From positions 620,001-684,000 of the forward strand of contig JAUKTV010000010.1 of assembly GCA_030549205.1 (NCBI GenBank): 64,000 bases of DNA, in the 5' to 3' direction. The notes below the pieces were generated by a model. The model had not been told where the DNA came from, ran no database searches, and worked only from the letters and a program-made list of their open reading frames with translations. This document shows, in pieces, positions 32,386 to 43,773 of this stretch; position 1 is the stretch's first letter; every line of letters starts with the position of its first letter. Position numbers and translations under genes: made by a program. The stretch comes from Apiosordaria backusii. Taxonomy: Eukaryota > Ascomycota > Sordariomycetes > Sordariales > Lasiosphaeriaceae.

Positions 32386-32887
32386 GGGTGCCTCAAAAGC
32401 AACAGGGGTTCCAGGTTGACGGGAATCAACTTTTTGTTACGCCGCACTGTGTGTCTTTTCCCAGGTTTTGGTGGTTGTGTTGACAGACAGTCCCAGCCAG
32501 CCAACCGGGCGTCCGTCGGGTCGCGGGGAGTCCTGTGCGCTTCGCGCGCGTCACTCGGCGTCTCGTCTGGGAATGAGGAGAAGTTTAGAAAAACCACAGA
32601 AAAGAGCCAGAAAAGCCAGAGCAACAGGTTGCGCGCAAGAATTACATATCGCGGTTGAGCAGTGTCAGATCAGAAAACGATGATGGGCTGGCTGATGGGA
32701 ATGGCTGAGCCATCGGGAGTCTCGATTCTCGTCACGTGGTCTGCACGAATGAACCAAGCGGCGCTGCGGGAAAACAACGTGTGGATGCCGCCCGATGCGG
32801 GGTTCGCGCCCAAATATTAAACATCAAGGCTTAGGCTCTACCCCTCTATTTTCTTTTCTGCAGTGCAACCTATCACCATCTCACATC
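32386..32887. other. Intergenic
   Basis: About 500 bases upstream of the FAR1-like gene and downstream of the methyltransferase (both minus strand). It should contain the FAR1-like promoter. Nothing else recognised. Confidence 0.5.
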
Positions 32888-33924
32888 TCACAAAGGCTTC
32901 CTCGCGCTAGCAATCAGCGAGATCCAACTGATGTCCCACGATCCACCCTCATACTTCTTCTCCAAGTAGTCCTTCACCAACCCCTGCACCTCCTCTCTTG
33001 GGTGGGAATTTTTCAGCTCCTCGCTCCAGGCACTGTCCATGATCCAGTCAAGCATCATGGCATTCTGAGCGATGAAATGCGAGGGGCTGTCCACCTTGCT
33101 CAAGTGAGCGTAGATGTCGACGTTGACGTCTTCCAGTCCCTTTGCGGCAAGTGTCTTTCGCACCCACTGCACGTCTGTCCACTTTCCCCAGGGCGTCATT
33201 TGCAGCGTCCAAGTGTAGGGCGCTTCAAAGGGAAAAGATGCAAAGACTTCCTGGAGCTCGTCAACCCAGGTTGGCGGCCTGTGCCAGGTGGTGAAGCCGA
33301 GGACTCCGCCAGGCTTGAGAATGCGAATAGTTTCTTGTTGAGGGTCAGTCAAGCAGTCCAGGCTTTGGGAACAGAAAGGAGCTTACCATCTAGAGCAGCC
33401 TCCGAGTCAGGAATAACATGAAATCCAATGTTGGTCGTCACGTAATCAAAGCTCGCAGACTCCAGTTCCGTTTTCTTTCATGCCAACGGGATCAGACTTG
33501 CTCAAAATGACTCTGTTCTGGGAAGACATACCTGAGCATCAATCCTCTTCACCTTGGTATTCACCCACCCCTCCCCCTTGATCCTGTTCTCGACCAACCC
33601 AATGCAGGGCGTAGAGAAGTCACCACACAGAATACTGCTCTTGGCCAAGACGTCAGGGTTGACAGTCTTTTGCAACACAGGAGCCACGACACCGGCCCCG
33701 CAGGCGTTTTCGAACAGCGTGAATGGCGCGATCGGTTTATTGCCGTGGAGGTCGATGCCCATCTGTGTGAGCATTTGGATCACGAGCGGCGTACTGACAC
33801 GGCGAGCGTTGTCTAGGAGGACGTCTTCCCAGGAGGCATTGGCAGAGGTGGCGGCTTTGTTGATAGTTTCAAAGAGCTTGCTGAGCTCTTTGGCGGCTTT
33901 GAGGGTGGCGGCTTGGGCTGACAT
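32888..33924 (-). CDS. Class I SAM-dependent methyltransferase
   Basis: Three exons fit: 33924-33532, 33474-33387 and 33333-32888, giving 308 residues with consistent phases. FENACGAGVVAPVLQ at about 72-86 is the SAM-binding motif I. SFDYVTTNIGFHVI is motif-III-like and LKPGGVLGFTTWHRPP is the post-motif strand typical of UbiE-like methyltransferases. This layout is common among fungal small-molecule methyltransferases, including those of secondary metabolism. No synthase gene is nearby, so the substrate is unknown. No signal peptide or membrane segment. The first intron's acceptor (GAAAG) lacks a strong pyrimidine tract but restores the frame. Confidence 0.85.
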
Positions 33925-34474
33925 GGTGTTGTGTCTTAAGGCTTTTAGTCAACTGTTGGAATCGTGCAAAAGATAAAAGTGAGAAGAAGAATGATGGTTT
34001 TTTTTGACATTGGAGATGTGTTGATGGGTTCTTATGGCCGACTTTGGGGTGTTTCAACTGTTTACATAATGTTGCCGAAATGTGTCCGCCTAATGAAGCC
34101 AAACCAAACAAGTTCAGTGTTGGCGACTGCGAAGCCTTATAGTATCCGAGAAGTATCCGGTTGACGTTGTTTGACTCAGTCTTAGCTTCCTTGGAGCCAT
34201 TCCAAGCAATTCTGAAGTTAAGAGGCATGATGGAAGGAGACGAGAGCTGAGACCAATTTTCGGGCTGGTGGTGGGAATAGCTTCATTTTCAAGGACCATC
34301 CTGTAAACAATCCACCTGCGCATCTCAGACCTGGTACCAAACTGGATACAAATCCCGAACTGTTGCTTATTCCATCTGCTGTCACATGTCGCCTATCAAA
34401 GTCACGCCCATCCAAACGTCCGGTTTTCCGTCTGGCTCAATGACGGCCACATCTTCCCACAGCAGTTGCTGGCA
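33925..34474. other. Intergenic
   Basis: The 5' flank of the methyltransferase and the 3' flank of the first IFI6-like gene. No gene or repeat seen. Confidence 0.45.
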
Positions 34475-34913
34475 TCACTGCCTTCTCCAAAAGAATCTTC
34501 CCACGGCAGCTCCCACGGCAGCAACCCCCCCAACAACTTGTGTACCTGTGGCAACTGCGGCAGCTCCAGCTCCTCCAGCAGCAGCACTCTGGCACACAGC
34601 AAAGGCACTTCCGGCGACGACGTTTCCGATACCAGCTTGGACAGCAGCAGCGATGGAACCTACGGATAAAATTAGGTAATTAGCTTTTTTCGGGACGTAC
34701 TTGACTCAGGTAGTAGTGAGATGATGGGAAAGTGAAACCAAACATACTAGCAGCGACACCCTCGGCGGTAAATCCAACGGCCGCAAGGACTGGCGCGGCA
34801 ATGGCAAGAGGTGCAGCAAGAGCCACAGCACCAACGGTGACGACTCCTGCAACAGCTGCAGTGCCTGGGTTTCTGGCCACCACTGCAGCGGCGTTCCGGA
34901 CGTGGGCAGCCAT
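34475..34913 (-). CDS. IFI6/ISG12-like small membrane protein (interferon-induced 6-16 family)
   Basis: Two exons fit, 34913-34748 and 34659-34475, with a GTATGT...CGTAG intron in phase 1, giving 116 residues. The protein is almost wholly small hydrophobic residues: AGVVTVGAVALAAPLAIAAP, then FTAEGVAASSIAAAVQAGIG, a Cys/Ala/Gly-rich helix, and a basic end (GRFFWRRQ). This is the pattern of the Ifi-6-16 family, found in animals and fungi. Animal members sit in mitochondrial or ER membranes and influence cell death; the fungal function is unknown. It neighbours two related genes. Confidence 0.75.
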
Positions 34914-35743
34914 TTTTTGTTTATCGTCGCTTGATCAGTGTTCACATGTCGGAATGGGGATGTTGTCGATATTGGCCTGAGGCCGAAGTTTTCAACCGCT
35001 TAGCGGGGTGAATGGGTGTCGTTGGAATGAGCAAGTCAATATGGAAAGAGCGAACTTGAGATAAGTGAGGGATGGCTGGGGAGATAAATCGTAAGGAAGG
35101 AGTAATTGACAAGGCATCCTTGAACCACTGCAGGTTGCCACCCGTCCACGTGTCAGGCAACAAACGGTTGCCGTTTGTGCGTTTGATTCGTGATAACATC
35201 TCAGGTTACACAACTTCACTGGCTGTAGGCCTCGCTGCACGCCATAGCCCGTATAACCCCTCCTCATTTGGTAATCTCACATTAAAGTAACTCAGATGGG
35301 TGTTTAATTCCTGCCTCATCATCAGGCGATGCCAGCACTAGGTCAGTTTTAAGAGGCTTGTTTGACGTTTCAAGAAGCCTACCTACCTAGTTTACATGAT
35401 TACCATGTCTGAAATCTGATTTGCAGTGACCATGCCTGCATTTAGAATTTGTAACTCAAGCTTCAAGGAAGGTGGTTCCGTTTGATGGGACATGAGCGAG
35501 TGAAGTGGTTGAGAGAGTGATTGCCTTGACACCCAATGCTGATCTCGTCCTTTCCCTGAGTAGGTAGGTTTGCATTCTCTCTGGTGTGGAAGATTCCACG
35601 CAGATGGTTATAAACAACCAAAATCATCACTCCCATCTCCGACACATCCGCTACACTCACATCCAAAGAAATCGACACTTCATCCGATACAGTACAGCTA
35701 TCAAACACATCCCTAGAACCACCAAAACCCAGCGCACCTCGTC
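34914..35743. promoter_or_regulatory. Divergent intergenic region between two IFI6-like genes
   Basis: About 830 bases between a minus- and a plus-strand gene, probably with both promoters. The part before 35744 is rich in short ACAC/ATCACT stretches. No other gene seen. Confidence 0.4.
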
Positions 35744-36340
35744 ATGGCGAATCTTGTCAATAGACTGGACCTTCTGACCCCAGACAGACGAAGGGACTTC
35801 GCAACTCGCTACCCTGACGTTTTGGCTGCACTCGATGAGCGCTGTTTGTTTGTTGCCGAAGAATTCAATTCTTTCACTGTACACCACTCTCTCCCATCTT
35901 GTCTTCATCGAAGCTGACAGCCTTCGAAGGCCTATCAGTGGGTGGCTTATCATCCAACCGTGCCAGCCCTCTGCCTTGGCCGTCTTCTCTTGGCAGCTGC
36001 CCCCGGCTTTGTCCTTTGCCCAGTTCTCATCCCAGGCGGAATACCGTGGGGGGAAGGAGGTTTACCTGCCGGTAAGCTTCTCCGGACCTCTTGGCCTTAA
36101 CTGGAGGGCAGATCGCTGACGATGGCGTGTTTGACAACATTAGTTCCTGCTACTGCACGCATCCACAAGATGATCACGTTTCCACGAATCGATGCAGAAT
36201 TCGTTGTTTCGCAGAGTATTGGAACACACGAGCTTCACGGGCATGTCGGGGATACATTCGCTACGGCGCTTGTCAGGGGCCACCAAGTAGTCATTATGGC
36301 CTTGGGTGATGGCGACGGAAATATCAGGGCCAGATTGTGA
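35744..36340 (+). CDS. Divergent IFI6-like membrane protein, spliced model
   Basis: Three exons keep one frame: 35744-35878, 35921-36071 and 36144-36340, giving 160 residues. The introns are short (42 and 72 bases, GTACAC...CAG and GTAAGC...TAG). The N-terminus (MANLVNRLDLLTPDRRRDFA) is soluble. The middle (LLLAAAPGFVLCPVLIPGG, then PWGEGGLPA) aligns by eye with the core of the two neighbouring IFI6-like genes, VAAPGVVTSPVLA and GFGEGGVVAG, and its second intron is in phase 1 at the matching place. The C-terminal exon (HKMITFPRIDAEFVVSQSIG) has no recognised domain. The model is mine and unconfirmed by any transcript. Confidence 0.5.
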
Positions 36341-36453
36341 TTGGAAAGAAGGCGGGCAGTTTTGAGCGGTATACATTTACACAACAATCATAGTGTAAAT
36401 CTTTCAGCGTAAATGACGCGCCTACCTTACCTCGAGTCCTTTTCTCCAGCCTA

Positions 36454-37570
36454 TCACAATTGAGACTTCTGCCTCTTTTCAGCCTCCCAAAGGTTGGCCA
36501 CAATGCCACCAGCGACAGCGGCCACTCCCACACCTTGGACAGCCCCTCCCACGGCTGCGGCTCCGGCACCCCCAGCACCCGCGCTCTGAAGGATGGAAAA
36601 GAGGCTTCCAGCCGCGACGACCCGAATACCGCTGTGAACTGACGCGGCAACCGATCCTGCGTAACAGAGAGTCAACTTCCCGCCGATAAATGGTGATGGA
36701 GCAATCATCTCACCTGCAACTACGCCTCCCTCGCCAAACCCAGTGGCAGCCAAAACAGGACTGGTAACGACACCAGGGGCGGCAACCAAGACCACACCAC
36801 CGACGATTATAGCTGCCTTGCCTGGATTCTCAGCCGCCCAGCATTTTGCCTAGCATTGTTGGTTAGACTCTCGACTTTGAAAGGAGCATAGGTAGCGAAG
36901 AGGTACCTTCTCGGCGGTCTCAATCACAGTCACAGCCCCTTTGCTAATGCCATCGAGGATCTCGGGGTGGTTCTTTTCCAAGTCCTGTCTCGCAGCCTCA
37001 GTCAACATCTCGGCCCCTTTGGCCGCGGCAGCAACGTGTTCCATGACAAGGGGAAACTGGTCCCCGACATGCTTTGAAGCTTGGCTAACGGTGTCCATCG
37101 CCGCTGCTGCGACGGCTGGGCCATGCTCCTGAGCGTTCCTGCCAATTTCGTGTGCGATGTTGGCAGCGGCAGCGGTGATGCCTGGGCCTTCCCTCTGGAT
37201 GGTCTTTATTGCTTCTTCGGTCAAGTTCTTGGCTCCTTCGACAACTCCGGGCCCGTGTGTGGTTGCCGTTTGACCAACCGCTGCTCCGATGGCTTGGAAG
37301 GCGGATGCGAGGAAGTTTATCTGGGATTTCTGGCGGCTTCTTCTCTTGGTGAGGTTCAGGATGGAGGATGCTCTGTTCTTAGAGAGGCCTCAACTTTGGC
37401 AATCGGATCGCGGACAGGGAAAGAGTCGCTGTGGTATGTACGACTTTGTGGCTTCTTGAAAATCACGGGGAGCGAACAAGTAGATGAAGAAGGGAAATGT
37501 GTATTTTGTTGGCTTGATAGAATTCAGGCTTCCAAGTAGCGCTCGCGCCAGGCTTTTACTGGTTTGCCAT
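36454..37570 (-). CDS. IFI6-like protein with long helical N-terminal region
   Basis: Exons 37372-36907, 36849-36714 and 36656-36454 fit well. No ATG opens the first of these. A tiny first exon at 37570-37560 (ATGGCAAACCA), joined by a GTAAAA...CAG intron, restores a start and keeps frame for 271 residues, but it is speculative. The N-terminal 150 residues are amphipathic helices with repeated HGP/EGP turns (THGPGVVEGAKN, EGPGITAAAA, EHGPAVAAAA). The C-terminal part is the IFI6-like core (VLVAAPGVVTSPVLAATGFG), then a phase-1 intron and Ala/Gly-rich helices ending KRQKSQL. The gene lies about 400 bases from the start of the RIP-mutated block. Confidence 0.65.
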
Positions 37571-37960
37571 TCCGCCTTTCCTTCTGTTACACACCTGCGG
37601 GGTCAATTGCAGGCCTCAGTGCATGTTTGTTTCCTGTTCCGAATCTCGACGTCTTGCACCAATAGAGGCACGTAACTTTACACAGGCACTAGACACCAAG
37701 GGCACACCCGGAACACACCTGTGTATATCCTATGTATACCCGCCAATACTTACCGATATTATTGTGCTTTAACTAAGAGGCCGTTATTGTAACTTTAACC
37801 GAGGGTTCTTAAAACGGCTATCTTAGGAAATTAAAAAAGTTCTCCCTATTCTTAAAAATAAAATAGAATATTGCCCTTCCTCCCAATATAGATACGTCTT
37901 TATAAGCATACCACTATCTTCCTTTACTCTTTTACTATTTTTAAATTTAATAGTATTTTA
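37571..37960. other. Border between gene region and AT-rich block
   Basis: Composition falls from normal to AT-rich from about 37750. No reading frame or repeat recognised. The TSD of RE-III (ccttt) marks its end at 37961-37965. Confidence 0.5.
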
Positions 37961-37965
37961 CCTTT

Positions 37966-38170
37966 TATTAAATGCTAGAACTCAGACAATTAATTTAAAG
38001 CATATAATTAAACTTATAATATTATCTAACAAAAGAAAAGGCCTAAAAAAGAATATACAATAAAATATTTATTTAAAAAAAGCTTATAATCTAACTACCA
38101 AATTTACTAAAGCCCTACTTTTACCTTAATTAAATACAACCCTTAAATTCTACCCTATTTTTACTCTATA
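37966..38170. repeat. RE-III left LTR
   Basis: 205 bases, heavily RIP-mutated. It matches 63397-63601 without gaps at a constant offset of 25431. Confidence 0.75.
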
Positions 38171-41100
38171 TACTTCTTTAAATTATAAACTTTTATAAAT
38201 AAACTAACTTATTATAAATTATAAATAAAACTAAATATAACATTCTTATAAACTAACAACTTATTCCCTTTATATAAATAAAGCTTATTACTATATAATA
38301 AAAGTTTATAATTATAATTTTAAAATAATTACAACCTTATTTATAATCTTTTTTAAAATATTATACTAAATATTATAAAGTTTATTAATATTACTTTCTC
38401 TTTCTTTTTTAACCATTACTATTATTATTAATTTCTTTTATTTATTACTCTTTTAAATAATTACATTACTAGTATAGTTTTTAATAAAAGTAAATTTACT
38501 ATTTATACTTATATTATTAATGTTTATATTGTTAAAAAAAAGGCCGCTACTTTTGCTTCCTTTCTAATCTTACCTTCTTTAAAAACTTCTTTACTTATTT
38601 TATAAGCTTAAAAAACGTCTGTTAAATTAAAAAAAAAAAAAAAAAAAAAAGGCTTCTGCTTCCTTTTATAAACTTTTATAAATCGCTTTATATATTTTCT
38701 TATTTAATTAAATATATTTAATTATAAATTAAACGATTCTATTTTTTATAAAAATACTTTCTATTTTAATTATATTACTTTCTTTTTAAATAGTAAAAGC
38801 TTTAATAATTATATCGTTAAATATAATTCGATAAATTTATATTACTATTATTATATTATTAAATATAACTATATTCCTTTACTATCCTTATTTATTAAAC
38901 TTTTTAATAAATTTAAAAAATACTTTATTTATAAAGTAAATACCGTTAAATAGTATTATATATATTTTTATAATTATATTTATATACTTAAAAGTATAGT
39001 TAATAAATTAATAAAATAAAAGAAGTTTATAAAAAACGGTATATTATTTATTAATTTCTATTTAAAAATTTATTAAATAAAAAGATAATATAAAAGTCTA
39101 AAAGGAAATACTTATAATTTATATTTAAACCGAAATAAAAGAAAGTTCTTTTTCTTTTATTAAAAATTTTCTAATATAATCCTTTACTTATTAAAAGTAA
39201 AGGACTTTTTAAATATTTTTATTTATTTTATTTATAAAGTTTAAAAATATTAATACCTTTATAATAAACTGCTTTAATTAATTCTAATTAAATACTTTAT
39301 ATTACATTCTTTAAAATAAAAGGAAGAGGAAAATAATAAAGAAGAAAGTTCCTTTTTAAAGGAAAAAGAAAAGTAGATATACTTTTTAAAGTTATTAAAA
39401 AACCTATATAGAAAAATATAACTTTAATATTAAATTTATTATTTTACTTTTCTTTTATTTTTATTTTATTAAAAACTTTTAAACTCTTTAATTTATATTC
39501 TATATTAAAGCCTTATCTTTTAAATTAAAAAGATATTTTACTATTACTTTTTTAAATTATTAAATTTATAAATAAATATCTTTATAATTTAAAAGCTTTT
39601 AAAAGTATTTGAACTTTTATTAAATAAATTATTTAATAAAACCATTTATTAATATTTTTCTTATTAATAAATAGAAAACTTTAAAAAACCTTTTTTAATA
39701 CTTTTAATAAACTTAAATATTATAAATATTAATATAATAAAATTTAATAATAATTCAATTATTATTATTAATAATAAATTAAATAGTTTATTAATTATTA
39801 TAGTAAATATAATAAGCTCTTTTAAAGTTAAACTAAATATTCTTAAAAAACCGTTTAAAAATAATTATTTTATAAATAACTGATAATAAAGTAAAAAACT
39901 TTACTTTAATTAATAAAGTAATTATATTATTTTAATAAATAGCTTTTTATAAAATTAAATTATTAAATAATATTATTAAATATCTTTAAAAAAAATACCG
40001 TATTTTCAAATCGTTAATAAAAGAAATATTTATAATAATAAAAAGTACTTACATTATCTTCTCCCCTTTATATTTTATAATATAAAAATATATAAAATAA
40101 AGGTATTAAATAATATACTATATTTTTTTAAAATACTTTATATTAAAATTAATAAGGAATTATAAAAATATAAAAACTATATAAATAACGTTAATTTAAA
40201 TTATAATTACTATATATAAAATAAAGCTTATAAGCTTTTAATATAATTTAATATCTTTTTTATTAACTATTTTAATAAACTTAATAAACTCTTTAAAATT
40301 TAATAATATTAATAGTATAATTAAAATATCTATAAACTATATTTCTTTATAATTTTTTAATATACTAATTGTAATAAAACTAAAGTTTCCTACTTTCTTT
40401 ATCCTTTATTACCTTTACTTTTAAAAACCAACTAACGTTTCCTTATTTATATAAAATATATACTTCCTTTAAACCTTTAATTATCTGCTTTTCCTTTATT
40501 TAATAATTCTTATAAAAAAGTATTAAAATATTATTAATATAGAAAATAATTATAATTTATTTAATTAAATCTATAAAAAGGTAAAGCTTTTTAAAAATAA
40601 AGCTTAAACTTAATTTATTTAATATAAAAGAAAACTCTTAATATTAAAGTAATAATAAATCTTTTAAATTATAAAGTATATTTTTAAACTTAAAAATTAA
40701 ATCTTTATTAATATTAAAGCCTTTAAAAAGCTTATAAAATATTACTTTTTACTTTAATTTTAATATATTAAGAAAAGCCTGTATTATATTAAACTATTTA
40801 TACTTTAAATTAAAATAAATAGTTAAAAATATAATTATTTTAAAAATATAAATAATTAACATTATAATATAAATTAAACTAATATAATTAAAGTTTTAAA
40901 AATCTCTATAAATAATTATTTAAACTTTATACTTTTTAAACTAACTGTTTTTATTAAATTTATATAAAAATACCTATTTTAAAAGTAAAGGCTGAAAGTA
41001 TACTTTACTTTTTTATAAAGTTTTTTAAATCTTTTAATTTACTATACTTTTATATTTAAATTTAATAATTTATTTAAATTAAATATTAAAAGATATTTCT

Positions 41101-42703
41101 TAAATTCTTTTTAATTTTAAAAAGTTAATTTAAAAAGTTAATCTTAATAAATACATCCTCTAAATATTACTTTTATCCTTTAATTAACGTTTTATTATAT
41201 TATTATTAAAAGAACTAAATAAAAAATATAAAATTATTATTAATAGTCGAATATTATATAATAATTAAAAGTATATATATTTATGAAAACCTTTTAAAAA
41301 TATTAAAAACAAACTTCTAAATTAAATACTATAAAATTTAATATCCTATTTTTTACTTTTACCTTTACTCTCTTCTTTACTTACTATTCTTTTATTTATT
41401 TCTTTATTATTATTACTTTAAATACTTTCTCTATTACTTTAAATACTTCTTCCTTTATTATAATTTATAGAATTAAATTTATACTTTAAATTACTAATAG
41501 ATTATACTTAAAGTATTTTAATTACTTACTAACCTACATTTTTAAACTAATAATTTTTATTTTAAAAGTAACTTTATCTTTATCTTTTACTTATTAAAAA
41601 AGGTCTTTATTAAATATAATTTTTAAATTAAACGGCTTTTTTAAATTATATACTTTAATAATTAATCCTATACTTTTATAATTAAAATTAATATTTAAAT
41701 TATTATTTAAAAAATCTTCTAATACTTTAAGAAGTTTTATAAAAATATTATTATATTTTATAAAAGATTAATTTAATACCGGTATTAATTTAAAAGTAAG
41801 TAAAAGATTTTATTTACTATTAATTAACTTTAAAAGCCTTTAAATTACTATAATTAATTAAAAATCCTTATTTTATTATTTAATAAAGTTAAATAACTCC
41901 TCCTTCTTTAAATCCTAATTAATAATTAAAGAAGGCTTGCCTTTTAAGCTTTTAATCCTATTAATAATAGACCTTAATAAAACTTTCTTTATTATTAAAG
42001 AAACTTCTATAACGTTTTTAAAAATAAATAATTTAATAAGATTAAAATCTAAAAAGTATATAAATTTAAGAACTTCTTTTATAGTAACTAATAAAAATGT
42101 CACTTTTTTTTTACCTTTTATATTAAAAAATACAATTTTATTAAAAATAATATTATAAGTAATAAAGACTTTTTTAAAAGTAGAAATCTAAATCTAATAA
42201 ATATTTGTAACTTTATAGTTTATTAAATATTTAATATATACTTTTAAAAGCTTTTTAAAAGTTTTATAATATAAGTTCTTTTTATAATCTTTATTTAAAG
42301 GATACGTACGGTAACTATATATATAAATATTACTTTAATTAAATTTAAGGTTTTATATAAATTTTAAAGTAAATAAAAGTTCCCATTATTTTATTATTTA
42401 TTAAAACTATAAATAAAGTAGTTTAATAAAAGTATAAAAACTATGCCTTTTATTTAAAAATCTTATAAAAAAGTAAATAATTATTTATAAAATTTTTAAT
42501 TAAAGTTTATAAAGAAAGTTAACTATAGTTTTTATAATAATACTTTTAATAATTAATTCTTTTTTAACTTTTTTAATTTACCTATTAAATTCTTCTTAAT
42601 ATAATAGTAAATTTTTTAATTTAATTTTATTATTTATAATTTAAATTTAAAAATTATATTCTCTATAAAAAAAATATATTAAATTCGTTATTAAAGTATA
42701 TTA
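38171..42703. other. RE-III internal part, left portion
   Basis: About 4.5 kb of extreme AT richness with long A and T runs and stops in every frame. By position it is the main remaining body of RE-III. I could not identify reverse transcriptase, integrase or gag motifs by eye. The short frame at 41915-42158 is chance. Confidence 0.5.
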
Positions 42704-43095
42704 TATATTATTAAAATACAGTACTTAGTTGTAGACTTTACAGTATATTTTGGCCTATAACCTACAGGGCTAATAATAATTAATAGCTTAAAATTACAGC
42801 GCTTATTAATACTTTATTACGGTAATCGTAGTAGTCTTTAGACCTTTAAAGTAGTCCGAAATCCTAAGCAATTAGTATACTATAACGGTAAAATATTAAC
42901 GCCCTATACCCTATAATAACTTCTAACTAATATACTTAATAGTTAGATTTAGCCAGCCGATTAAGTCTATAATTAATAGACTTAATAAGTATTTAGGCTT
43001 TATAGTTAATGGACTTAATGGACATTTAAGTTTTATAATTAATAAATATAATAAATATTTAGGCTTTAAAATAAAGAAAGATTTAGAAAGTAATA

Positions 43096-43773
43096 TGTTA
43101 AGATAGGTGTTTTACAGGCCTATAGGTATAGACCTATGTAGGGAATAGCGTAGAATATTGAGAGCGAAAAGGGCTTTGTTTGTAGTATACGATAGTAACT
43201 GAGTACTAAAGGAATATAGATTATAGAGACGACGCTTTGTAATATATAGAAGGTAGATACTATAATATAGGCTTATAAGGCATTGTAAAATATAGTAAAC
43301 TAGTATATTGAATTAACTTATTAGTTAGGAAAATATTATAGTAAATAGTTATAAAGGATAAAACCTATTATAGGTCTTTAGCCTTATATTATTTTTTAAA
43401 CTTCTCTCTATTTTAAGGCCTAAATGCCTATTAAATTTACTAACTATAAAGCTTAAATACCTATTAAATTTACTAATTATAAAACCTAAATGTCCGTTAA
43501 ATCTACTAACTATAGACTTAACTGGCCAGCTAAATCTAACTATTAAATATATTAATTAAAAGCTATTATAGGGTATAAGGCGTTAATATTTTACTATTAT
43601 AGTATGCTAATTACCTAAAGCTTTAAGTTACTTTAAGGGTCTGAAAATTACTGTAATTATTATAATAAAATATTGGTAAGTACTATAATTCTAAACCACT
43701 AGTTATTATTAGCTTTATAAGTTATAAGTTAAAATATATTATAAAGTTTATAATTAAATACTATATTTTAATA
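43096..43773 (-). repeat. RE-I LTR, left copy, with three 33-bp tandem units
   Basis: Starts TGTTAAGATAGG and ends TTTTAATA on the plus strand. About 43422-43520 holds three 33-base units of the GCCTAAATGCCTATTAAA type, whereas the solo LTR has two. Confidence 0.75.

Noticed and set aside
41915..42158. Short Leu/Ile/Lys-rich open frames in the AT block
   Set aside because: Extreme AT sequence gives such frames by chance; the two overlap on opposite strands and neither has a motif. They are part of the RE-III remains.
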